Shown here piece after piece: positions 56,721 to 64,000 of a stretch of 64,000 nucleotides of DNA; position 1 is the stretch's first letter, and each line of letters starts with the position of its first letter. Source of the stretch: Pseudomonas antarctica. GTDB lineage: Bacteria; Pseudomonadota; Gammaproteobacteria; Pseudomonadales; Pseudomonadaceae. The stretch spans positions 868,001 through 932,000 of the forward strand of contig NZ_CP015600.1 of assembly GCF_001647715.1 (NCBI RefSeq), in the 5' to 3' direction. Both the position numbers and the translations under genes were made by a program. The notes beneath the pieces were generated by a model. The model was given only the letters and a program-made list of their open reading frames with translations, was not told the DNA's origin and did not search any database.

Positions 56721-59552
56721 ATGACCGACTATAAAGCCACGCTAAACCTTCCGGACACCGCCTTCCCAATGAAGGCCGGCCTGCCACAGCGCGAACCGCA
56801 GATCCTGCAGCGCTGGGACAGTATTGGCCTGTACGGAAAGTTGCGCGAAATTGGCAAGGATCGTCCGAAGTTCGTCCTGCACGACGGCCCTCCTTATGCC
56901 AACGGCACGATTCACATCGGTCATGCGCTGAATAAAATTCTCAAGGACATGATCCTGCGCTCGAAAACCCTGTCGGGTTTCGACGCGCCGTATGTTCCGG
57001 GCTGGGACTGCCACGGCCTGCCGATCGAACACAAAGTCGAAGTGACCTACGGCAAGAACCTGGGCGCGGATAAGACCCGCGAACTGTGCCGTGCCTACGC
57101 CACCGAGCAGATCGAAGGGCAGAAGTCCGAATTCATCCGCCTGGGCGTGTTGGGCGAGTGGGACAACCCGTACAAAACCATGAACTTCAAGAACGAGGCC
57201 GGTGAAATCCGCGCCTTGGCCGAAATCGTCAAGGGCGGTTTCGTGTTCAAGGGCCTCAAGCCCGTGAACTGGTGTTTCGACTGCGGTTCGGCCCTGGCCG
57301 AAGCGGAAGTCGAGTACGAAGACAAAAAGTCCTCGACCATCGACGTGGCCTTCCCGATCGCCGACGACGCCAAGCTGGCCGAGGCCTTTGGCCTGGCGAG
57401 CCTGAGCAAACCGGCTGCCATCGTGATCTGGACCACCACCCCGTGGACCATCCCGGCCAACCAGGCGCTGAACGTGCACCCGGAATTCACCTACGCCCTG
57501 GTGGATGTGGGTGATCGCCTGCTGGTGCTGGCCGAGGAAATGGTCGAGGCCTGCCTGGCTCGCTACGAGCTGCAAGGTTCGGTGATCGCCACCACCACCG
57601 GCACCGCGCTGGAACTGATCAACTTCCGTCACCCGTTCTACGACCGTCTGTCGCCGGTGTACCTGGCCGACTACGTTGAGCTGGGCTCGGGTACTGGCGT
57701 GGTTCACTGCTCGCCCGCCTATGGCGTGGACGACTTCGTGATCTGCAAGAAGTACGGCATGGTCAACGATGACATCATCAACCCGGTGCAAAGCAACGGC
57801 GTATACGCGCCTTCGCTGGAGTTCTTCGGCGGCCAGTTCATCTTCAAGGCCGACCAGCCGATCATCGACAAGCTGCGTGAAGTCGGTGCGCTGATGCAAA
57901 CCGAAACCATCAAGCACAGCTACATGCACTGCTGGCGTCACAAGAGCCCGCTGATCTACCGCGCCACCGCGCAGTGGTTCATCGGTATGGACAAAGAGCC
58001 GGTCAGCGGCGACACCCTGCGTGTGCGCTCGCTCAAAGCCATCGAAGACACCCAGTTCGTCCCGGCCTGGGGCCAGGCGCGCCTGCACTCGATGATCGCC
58101 AACCGTCCGGACTGGTGCATCTCCCGCCAACGCAACTGGGGCGTGCCGATTCCGTTCTTCCTGAACAAGGAAAGCGGCGAACTGCACCCACGCACCGTCG
58201 AGCTGATGGAAGCCGTGGCCCTGCGCGTTGAACAGGAAGGCATCGAAGCCTGGTTCAAGCTGGATGCCGCTGAGTTGCTGGGCGACGAAGCGCCGCTGTA
58301 CGACAAGATCAGCGACACCCTCGACGTGTGGTTCGACTCGGGTACCACTCACTGGCACGTGCTGCGTGGTTCGCACCCGATGGGCCACGAGACCGGCCCG
58401 CGGGCCGACCTGTACCTGGAAGGCTCGGACCAACACCGTGGCTGGTTCCACTCGTCGTTGCTGACCGGTTGCGCCATCGACAATCACGCGCCGTACCGCG
58501 AACTGCTGACCCATGGCTTCACCGTCGACGAGACGGGTCGCAAGATGTCCAAGTCGCTGAAGAACGTGATCGAGCCGAAAAAGATCAACGACACCCTGGG
58601 CGCCGACATCATGCGTCTGTGGGTGGCCTCGACCGATTACTCGGGCGAAATCGCCGTGTCGGACCAGATCCTGGCCCGTAGCGCCGATGCCTACCGCCGT
58701 ATCCGTAATACCGCACGCTTCCTGCTGTCGAACCTGACCGGTTTCAACCCGGCCACCGACATCCTGCCGGCCGAGGAAATGCTCGCCCTGGACCGCTGGG
58801 CCGTGGACCGTACCCTGTTGCTGCAACGCGAGTTGCAGGAGCACTACGGTGAGTACCGTTTCTGGAACGTCTACTCGAAGATCCACAACTTCTGCGTGCA
58901 GGAGCTGGGTGGTTTCTACCTCGACATCATCAAGGACCGCCAGTACACCACCGGCGCCAACAGCAAGGCCCGCCGTTCGGCGCAGACCGCGCTGTATCAC
59001 ATCTCTGAAGCGCTGGTGCGCTGGATCGCACCGATCCTGGCCTTCACCGCCGACGAACTGTGGGAATACCTGCCGGGCGAGCGTAATGAGTCCGTGATGC
59101 TCAACACCTGGTACGAAGGCCTGACCGAACTGCCGGCCGACTTCGAACTGGGCCGCGAGTACTGGGAAGGCGTGATGGCCGTCAAAGTTGCGGTGAACAA
59201 GGAGCTGGAAGTTCAGCGTGCGGCCAAGGCCGTCGGTGGCAACCTGCAAGCCGAAGTCACCTTGTTTGCCGAGGAAGGCTTGACCGCCGACCTGTCCAAG
59301 CTGAGCAACGAACTGCGCTTCGTGCTGATCACCTCCACCGCCAGCCTGGCACCGTTTGCCCAGGCGCCAGCGGACGCAGTGGCGACTGAAGTGCCGGGCC
59401 TCAAGCTCAAAGTGGTCAAGTCGGCCTTCCCTAAGTGCGCCCGTTGCTGGCACTGCCGTGAAGACGTTGGCGTGAACCCTGAGCATCCGGAAATCTGCGG
59501 TCGCTGCGTCGATAACATTTCCGGTGATGGCGAGGTTCGCCACTATGCCTAA
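56721..59552 (+). CDS. ileS: Isoleucyl-tRNA synthetase
   Basis: This 943-residue class Ia synthetase has HIGH in [11 protein letters not shown] (about residue 60), a large CP1 editing domain (about 190-410), KMSKS in [10 protein letters not shown] (about 610) and a C-terminal zinc site (CARCWHC... CGRC). It is 14 nt after ribF and overlaps lspA by 8 nt. Confidence 0.99.
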   Translation: MTDYKATLNLPDTAFPMKAGLPQREPQILQRWDSIGLYGKLREIGKDRPKFVLHDGPPYANGTIHIGHALNKILKDMILRSKTLSGFDAPYVPGWDCHGLPIEHKVEVTYGKNLGADKTRELCRAYATEQIEGQKSEFIRLGVLGEWDNPYKTMNFKNEAGEIRALAEIVKGGFVFKGLKPVNWCFDCGSALAEAEVEYEDKKSSTIDVAFPIADDAKLAEAFGLASLSKPAAIVIWTTTPWTIPANQALNVHPEFTYALVDVGDRLLVLAEEMVEACLARYELQGSVIATTTGTALELINFRHPFYDRLSPVYLADYVELGSGTGVVHCSPAYGVDDFVICKKYGMVNDDIINPVQSNGVYAPSLEFFGGQFIFKADQPIIDKLREVGALMQTETIKHSYMHCWRHKSPLIYRATAQWFIGMDKEPVSGDTLRVRSLKAIEDTQFVPAWGQARLHSMIANRPDWCISRQRNWGVPIPFFLNKESGELHPRTVELMEAVALRVEQEGIEAWFKLDAAELLGDEAPLYDKISDTLDVWFDSGTTHWHVLRGSHPMGHETGPRADLYLEGSDQHRGWFHSSLLTGCAIDNHAPYRELLTHGFTVDETGRKMSKSLKNVIEPKKINDTLGADIMRLWVASTDYSGEIAVSDQILARSADAYRRIRNTARFLLSNLTGFNPATDILPAEEMLALDRWAVDRTLLLQRELQEHYGEYRFWNVYSKIHNFCVQELGGFYLDIIKDRQYTTGANSKARRSAQTALYHISEALVRWIAPILAFTADELWEYLPGERNESVMLNTWYEGLTELPADFELGREYWEGVMAVKVAVNKELEVQRAAKAVGGNLQAEVTLFAEEGLTADLSKLSNELRFVLITSTASLAPFAQAPADAVATEVPGLKLKVVKSAFPKCARCWHCREDVGVNPEHPEICGRCVDNISGDGEVRHYA

Positions 59553-60057
59553 CGCTTCCAGCCGTTTCGGACGTCTGGGCTGGCTCGTACTGAGCGTGCT
59601 GGTGCTGGTCATTGACCAGCTCAGCAAGGCTCACTTCGAAGGCGCCTTACAGATGTACCAGCAGATTGTGGTCATTCCTGATTACTTCAGCTGGACCCTG
59701 GCCTACAACACCGGCGCCGCCTTCAGCTTCCTCGCTGATGGCGGCGGCTGGCAGCGCTGGCTGTTCGCCCTGATCGCCGTGGTGGTCAGTGCGGTGCTGG
59801 TGGTCTGGCTCAAACGCCTGGGCCGTGATGACACCTGGCTGGCGATTGCCCTGGCGTTGGTGCTGGGCGGCGCGCTGGGCAACCTGTACGACCGCATTGC
59901 CCTGGGTCATGTGATCGACTTTATCCTGGTGCATTGGCAGAACCGCTGGTACTTCCCGGCGTTCAACTTTGCCGACAGCGCCATCACCGTCGGTGCAATC
60001 ATGCTGGCGTTGGACATGTTCAAAAGTAAGAAAACCGGAGAGACCGTCAATGACTGA
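59545..60057 (+). CDS. lspA: Signal peptidase II (prolipoprotein)
   Basis: This 170-residue inner-membrane aspartyl protease removes signal peptides of lipoproteins. It has four membrane helices. The catalytic aspartates are in GNLYDRI and FNFADSAIT. The ATG at 59545 overlaps the ileS stop by 8 nt; the further upstream frame lies inside ileS. It overlaps fkpB by 8 nt. Confidence 0.98.
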   Translation: MPNASSRFGRLGWLVLSVLVLVIDQLSKAHFEGALQMYQQIVVIPDYFSWTLAYNTGAAFSFLADGGGWQRWLFALIAVVVSAVLVVWLKRLGRDDTWLAIALALVLGGALGNLYDRIALGHVIDFILVHWQNRWYFPAFNFADSAITVGAIMLALDMFKSKKTGETVND

Positions 60058-60502
60058 TCAGGTATTGGCTGAGCAACGCATCGGCCAGAACACGGAAGTC
60101 ACTTTGCATTTCGCATTGCGCCTGGAGAATGGCGACACGGTCGACAGTACGTTCGACAAAGCCCCGGCGACCTTCAAGGTCGGTGATGGCAACCTGCTTC
60201 CGGGTTTTGAAGCCGCTCTGTTCGGTTTCAAGGCCGGCGACAAGCGCACCCTGCAGATTTTGCCGGAAAACGCCTTTGGCCAGCCTAACCCGCAAAACGT
60301 ACAGATCATCCCGCGTTCGCAGTTCCAGGACATGGACCTGTCGGAAGGTCTGTTGGTGATCTTCAACGACGCGGCGAATACCGAGCTGCCCGGTGTGGTG
60401 AAAACCTTCGATGACGCGCAAGTGACCATCGACTTCAACCACCCGTTGGCCGGTAAAACCTTGACGTTTGACGTCGAAATCATCGACGTTAAAGCGCTCT
60501 GA
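60050..60502 (+). CDS. fkpB: FKBP-type prolyl isomerase FkpB (SlpA-like)
   Basis: This 150-residue cytosolic FKBP has ALRLENGDTVDSTFD and a NLLPGFEAALFGFKAGDKR loop, with an IF insert. It lies between lspA and ispH, the conserved position. It has no His-rich tail, unlike slyD. Confidence 0.95.
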   Translation: MTDQVLAEQRIGQNTEVTLHFALRLENGDTVDSTFDKAPATFKVGDGNLLPGFEAALFGFKAGDKRTLQILPENAFGQPNPQNVQIIPRSQFQDMDLSEGLLVIFNDAANTELPGVVKTFDDAQVTIDFNHPLAGKTLTFDVEIIDVKAL

Positions 60503-60519
60503 TTGACTAAACCGGTTCC

Positions 60520-60607
60520 TGTGGGAGCTGGCTTGCCTGCGATAGCATCACCTCGGTGTACCTGATACACCGAGTCGTTTGTACCGCGGGCAGACCCGGC
60601 TTCCACA
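60520..60607. repeat. Degenerate REPIN between fkpB and ispH
   Basis: The left arm is TGTGGGAGCTGGCTTGCCTGCGAT; the right arm is GTACCGCGGGCAGACCCGGCTTCCACA with several mismatches. The loop holds a perfect 9-bp hairpin CTCGGTGTA-CCTGA-TACACCGAG (60552-60574). Confidence 0.7.
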
Positions 60608-60670
60608 GAGGCTTACTCTTACAGAGTTGAGTTGATCCAATTTCTTGCCCTGCAAGACACGAGGCACAGC

Positions 60671-61618
60671 ATGCAAATCAAACTCGCCAACCCCCGTGGC
60701 TTCTGCGCTGGTGTGGACCGGGCGATCGAAATCGTTAATCGCGCCCTGGAAGTCTTCGGGCCGCCGATTTACGTGCGCCATGAAGTCGTCCACAACAAAT
60801 TCGTGGTCGAAGACCTGCGAGCACGCGGCGCTATCTTTGTCGAAGAACTCGACCAGGTGCCGGACGACGTTATTGTCATCTTCAGCGCCCACGGTGTGTC
60901 CCAGGCGGTACGTACCGAAGCGGCCGGCCGTGGCCTGAAAGTATTCGACGCCACCTGCCCGCTGGTGACCAAGGTGCACATCGAAGTCGCGCGTTACAGC
61001 CGTGACGGTCGTGAATGCATCCTGATTGGCCACGCTGGCCACCCGGAGGTCGAAGGCACCATGGGCCAGTACGACGCCAGCACTGGCGGCGCTATCTACC
61101 TCGTGGAAGATGAAAAAGACGTCGCCAACTTGCAGGTACAAAACCCCGAGCGGCTGGCCTTTGTGACGCAAACCACCTTGTCGATGGACGACACCAGCCG
61201 AGTGATCGATGCCCTGCGCACACGGTTCCCGGCCATCGGTGGTCCGCGTAAGGACGACATCTGCTACGCCACGCAAAACCGTCAAGACGCGGTCAAGCAA
61301 CTGGCCGATGAATGTGATGTCGTGCTCGTGGTCGGCAGCCCTAACAGCTCCAACTCCAACCGCTTGCGCGAACTGGCTGAGCGCATGGCTACCCCGGCGT
61401 ACTTGATCGACGGCGCTGAAGACATGCAGCGCAGCTGGTTCGACGGTGTTGAACGTATCGGCATCACTGCGGGTGCCTCGGCCCCTGAAGTCCTGGTGCG
61501 TGGCGTGATCCAGCAACTGCAGGCTTGGGGTGCCACCGGTGCCGATGAGTTGGCCGGTCGTGAAGAGAACATCACGTTCTCCATGCCCAAGGAGCTGCGA
61601 GTCCGCTCGTTGCTTTAA
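60671..61618 (+). CDS. ispH: 4-hydroxy-3-methylbut-2-enyl diphosphate reductase
   Basis: This 315-residue [4Fe-4S] enzyme makes IPP and DMAPP in the last MEP-pathway step. The three cluster cysteines are in GFCAGVDRA (Cys12), [10 protein letters not shown] and [11 protein letters not shown]. The start at 60671 gives the typical [10 protein letters not shown]. Its last 47 nt overlap the end of the convergent fimT. Confidence 0.98.
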   Translation: MQIKLANPRGFCAGVDRAIEIVNRALEVFGPPIYVRHEVVHNKFVVEDLRARGAIFVEELDQVPDDVIVIFSAHGVSQAVRTEAAGRGLKVFDATCPLVTKVHIEVARYSRDGRECILIGHAGHPEVEGTMGQYDASTGGAIYLVEDEKDVANLQVQNPERLAFVTQTTLSMDDTSRVIDALRTRFPAIGGPRKDDICYATQNRQDAVKQLADECDVVLVVGSPNSSNSNRLRELAERMATPAYLIDGAEDMQRSWFDGVERIGITAGASAPEVLVRGVIQQLQAWGATGADELAGREENITFSMPKELRVRSLL

Positions 61619-62153
61619 ATGCCAGGTTGCCGGAATGATTTCGGCACAATGCCTGCTCGGTGGGTTCACTGCGCAGGCTGATGCGCCCGCTGGGGGCCAG
61701 CACCAGCTGAAACAGGCTTTGCGCCTGGTCCGCGTCGCATACATGCACAGTACCAGCGCGAAAGCCTCCTGCTGAAAACACCGGTTCGCCCAACCCGCTG
61801 AATCGCACCTGGCTCTTGACCGGCCCATTGCCTACGATCGGTATTTTCCCTCCGTCCTGACGTTCCAGCAGTACCGGGTTGTTGTCGTCCAGGACGCCGC
61901 GTCCGCTGACGTCCAGAATCACTCGCCATCCCAGGCTCCAGTTCTCATCCCTTGCATGAATCACCACCGCACGATTGCGGGTAATGGCCTCGGTGCGTGC
62001 ATAACGCAACCCGGCTGCCAGGGCGTTGACAGCCGTTTGTCGTTGCTGCGATTCAAGAAACCCCCTGAAGCTGGGTACTGCGAGGTTTGTCAGGATGCCG
62101 CTCAGCACCAAGCCGAGCAGCAGTTCGATCAGCGTGAAGCCGTGTTGTCTCAT
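61572..62153 (-). CDS. fimT: FimT/GspH-family minor pseudopilin
   Basis: This 193-residue type IV pseudopilin has a short leader ending in a G|F processing site ([14 protein letters not shown]), with Glu5 of the mature chain, then a globular C-terminal domain containing two Cys ([17 protein letters not shown]). It probably primes pilus assembly with pilV-pilX. The ATG at 62153 is chosen. Its stop lies 47 nt inside convergent ispH, so the tail may be longer than that of relatives. Confidence 0.88.
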   Translation of the reverse strand: MRQHGFTLIELLLGLVLSGILTNLAVPSFRGFLESQQRQTAVNALAAGLRYARTEAITRNRAVVIHARDENWSLGWRVILDVSGRGVLDDNNPVLLERQDGGKIPIVGNGPVKSQVRFSGLGEPVFSAGGFRAGTVHVCDADQAQSLFQLVLAPSGRISLRSEPTEQALCRNHSGNLAFKATSGLAAPWAWRT

Positions 62154-62358
62154 AGGCCGTCCCTCCGTGGACGTGTTTAGTCTTTCAATTGATAGGCATA
62201 GGTATAGCCCCCGGCTCCTCGCGCTGAATGATGGCATTCATGTCCAAAGTATTTCCCTTTGTTCCGATAGCAGCGCCAGCCAAAAACCGGCGCTAGTCTT
62301 GGGCCGCACAGCAGCTGTTTTGCTGTTTTTTCAGCCTTCGACAGGGATGACGACGGTA

Positions 62359-62844
62359 ATGCTTGTTCGCCCGAACACAAACGCTGCCCCCTTTTTGCGC
62401 AGGCACCAATCCGGCATGACGCTGATCGAGGTGCTGGTGGCGGTGCTGATTCTTGCGGTTGGCCTGCTCGGCGCCGCCGTGATCCAGCTCAATGCACTCA
62501 AGCACACCGACAGCTCCAGGATGATCAGCCAGGCCAGTTTCATTGCCTACGACATGCTGGACCGGGTCCGCGCCAACTCGGGCGCCGATTACTCATGGGG
62601 TCTGAGCGAAGGTGCACCCTCCAGTACAGTGACCTCCAGCGTACGCGACCTGGACCTGCATGATTTTGAAGCCAATATCATCGGGTTTGCCGGAGCGAGC
62701 GCAAAAGGTTCTGTCGTGGTCAGCGGCAGCGAGGTGACCGTTAGTATCAGTTGGGACGACGCCAGGGCAGCGAACAGCAGCGGCGCACGGGAAACGTTCA
62801 TCCTCACCAGTCGCGCTGCCAGCGAGCCGGGGGTGGCGCAATGA
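62359..62844 (+). CDS. pilV: Minor type IV pilin PilV
   Basis: This 161-residue protein has a long leader with a G|M processing site (HQSGMTLIEVLVAVLIL) and Glu5. It forms part of the minor pilin priming complex. Starts at 62347 and 62359 are both in frame; neither has a good ribosome site. Its stop overlaps pilW as ATGA. Confidence 0.88.
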   Translation: MLVRPNTNAAPFLRRHQSGMTLIEVLVAVLILAVGLLGAAVIQLNALKHTDSSRMISQASFIAYDMLDRVRANSGADYSWGLSEGAPSSTVTSSVRDLDLHDFEANIIGFAGASAKGSVVVSGSEVTVSISWDDARAANSSGARETFILTSRAASEPGVAQ

Positions 62845-63548
62845 TTCGCTTGGCGCGGGGTTTCAGCTTGATGGAGCTGTTGCTGGCGCTGGCTGTCGGG
62901 TTGGTGCTGGTACTCGGGGTCAGTCAGGTCGTCATCAGCGCTCGATCCACCCACGCCAGCCAGCAGGCCGCCATGTTGCTGCAGGATGATGCACGGTTTG
63001 TGCTGGGCAAGATGATCCAGGATATTCGCCAGGCGGGCATGCTGGGCTGCCTGGCCACGGCCTATATCGATAACGCACCGCCAGCGTTTGATCGCCCCGT
63101 TGGCTGGAGTGCGGCGAGCAGCTCAAAGTCACTGACGCTGGTCACTGCCGATGCGACAGGTGACGGCGGCAAGCCTGACTGGACGATACTGTCCGATTGC
63201 ACCGGCACAGCCCAAGCCTATGCGGGTAGCTCACCATTGCCTGCTCCCGGGCAGACTCGATTTGCGATACGCCAGCTCACCTACACCTTTGAGGCGGGGC
63301 AGCTGAAGGTCAGTACGCCGGCAGCGCCGGCCAGGATTGTGTTGGTGGATAACGTACAGGCGTTCGACATCAGTTTTGGTGTAGCGGCCAAACCCGGCTC
63401 GACTCAAGTCGTGCGCTATGACGCCAGCCCGGCTGATGAATCGCTGATACGCAGTGTGCGCATTCAAATGACGCTTCGAGACCCGACCGGGCGAGTGAAG
63501 GATCAGGCTTACAGCGTCGTGGCGGCGCTGCGTAATCGGGTGGGGTAG
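62841..63548 (+). CDS. pilW: Minor type IV pilin PilW
   Basis: This 235-residue pilin has processing site ARG|FSLMELLLALAVG with Glu5 and a large globular domain. PilW works with PilV, PilX and PilY1 at the pilus tip. The ATG at 62841 is coupled to pilV, and pilX follows 7 nt after the stop. Confidence 0.92.
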   Translation: MIRLARGFSLMELLLALAVGLVLVLGVSQVVISARSTHASQQAAMLLQDDARFVLGKMIQDIRQAGMLGCLATAYIDNAPPAFDRPVGWSAASSSKSLTLVTADATGDGGKPDWTILSDCTGTAQAYAGSSPLPAPGQTRFAIRQLTYTFEAGQLKVSTPAAPARIVLVDNVQAFDISFGVAAKPGSTQVVRYDASPADESLIRSVRIQMTLRDPTGRVKDQAYSVVAALRNRVG

Positions 63549-63555
63549 GGCGATT

Positions 63556-64000
63556 ATGTTGAGTTATCGCGGCTTTTATCGGCGGCAGACGGGCATGGTT
63601 CTAATGATCAGCCTGGTATTTCTATTGGTCTTGTCACTGATCGGCCTGGCCTCGATGCAAGGGGCCATGTCCCAGCAAAAGATCGCCAGCGGCGTCTGGC
63701 ATCGAAATCAATCATTTCAAAGCGCTGAAAGCGGCTTGCGGCTGGGTGAGTCGGTCGTCCGGCACACAGGTGCGATGCTGCCGTTGTGCCGGTCGATCAG
63801 CCGCTGTGTACCGCCGCAGGAGTCGTTTTCGGTGGTGGGCGCCGGGGAAAATCCTGTTTCAGCAGTCAGTTGGGTAGCCTTGAAGGGCGGGGTGTATGGC
63901 ATTCAATCGCTGGGGGTGGGCGCAGGGCTGGTGGGTCTACCGCCTGAAACAGTCGCCGCTTTGTACCGAGTGACGGCGGTTGGGCTCAGCGGGCAATCGC
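63556..64000 (+). CDS. pilX: Minor pilin PilX, 3' end outside window
   Basis: The first 148 residues of PilX are visible. A short leader ends in the G|M site RRQTGMVLMISLVFLLVL; as in other PilX proteins there is no Glu5. The hydrophobic helix is followed by the conserved QSFQSAESGLRLGE. The gene runs off the window edge. Confidence 0.9.
   Translation, partial: MLSYRGFYRRQTGMVLMISLVFLLVLSLIGLASMQGAMSQQKIASGVWHRNQSFQSAESGLRLGESVVRHTGAMLPLCRSISRCVPPQESFSVVGAGENPVSAVSWVALKGGVYGIQSLGVGAGLVGLPPETVAALYRVTAVGLSGQS

Noticed and set aside
56742..59627. Very long open frame antisense to ileS (about 960 codons)
   Set aside because: It is the usual GC-driven antisense frame opposite a highly biased gene. 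It has no domain, no ribosome site and covers the whole of ileS.

Overview
The window is chromosomal DNA of a Pseudomonas of the fluorescens lineage. Gene order matches Pseudomonas backbones: ychF-pth-rplY-prs-tRNA-Gln-ispE-lolB; hemA-prfA-prmC-moeB-murI-pagL; algW-nif3-cysD-cysNC; murJ-ribF-ileS-lspA-fkpB-ispH-fimT-pilVWX. GC content is high, and the intergenic REPIN hairpins (tgtgggagc-gggcttgc type) are those typical of fluorescent pseudomonads.

Positions 1-15828 hold a type III secretion cluster of the Hrp group I (P. syringae / Rsp) type. A rightward operon carries hrcV (5' end cut off)-hrpQ-hrcN-hrpO-hrpP-hrcQ-hrcR-hrcS-hrcT-hrcU, almost every pair joined by 4-14 nt overlaps. Facing it are two leftward operons, hrpF-hrpG-hrcC-hrpT-hrpV and hrpA(candidate)-hrpB-hrcJ-hrpD-hrpE, each preceded by a good HrpL-type hrp box. 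A single hrpS-like sigma-54 activator lies at the right end. A 59-residue pilin candidate sits in the hrpA position. No harpin gene fits between it and hrpB. No hrpL or effector gene is inside the window.

Positions 16100-28630 are housekeeping: translation (pth, rplY, prfA, prmC, tRNA-Gln), PRPP and isoprenoid synthesis, lipoprotein sorting, the first committed tetrapyrrole step (hemA), MoeB/ThiF activation, glutamate racemase and the lipid A deacylase PagL.

Positions 29140-40940 form a photobiology and membrane-lipid module. Nine leftward genes (DUF523/DUF1722, MerR regulator, CPD photolyase, SnoaL-like, SDR, FAD oxidoreductase, DUF1365, cyclopropane synthase-like, DUF2878) run with overlaps or very short gaps. 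They start from a sigma-70-like promoter flanked by two perfect TGTACA-N12-TGTACA operators 50 bp apart. A third, degenerate copy lies before the adjacent FAD oxidoreductase/TIGR02450 pair and the divergent TIGR01777-hemH pair. The layout fits a class II LitR (PplR-like) light- or singlet-oxygen-responsive operon.

Positions 40941-52830 hold a nested REPIN insertion, a TonB-dependent siderophore receptor with a DUF4198 partner and a possible Fur box, algW, a Nif3-like gene, the sulfate activation genes cysD/cysNC, an acyltransferase, pta and a DUF3565 gene. Positions 52799-64000 hold slyD, rpsT, murJ, ribF, ileS, lspA, fkpB, ispH and the start of the minor type IV pilin cluster (fimT, pilV, pilW, partial pilX).
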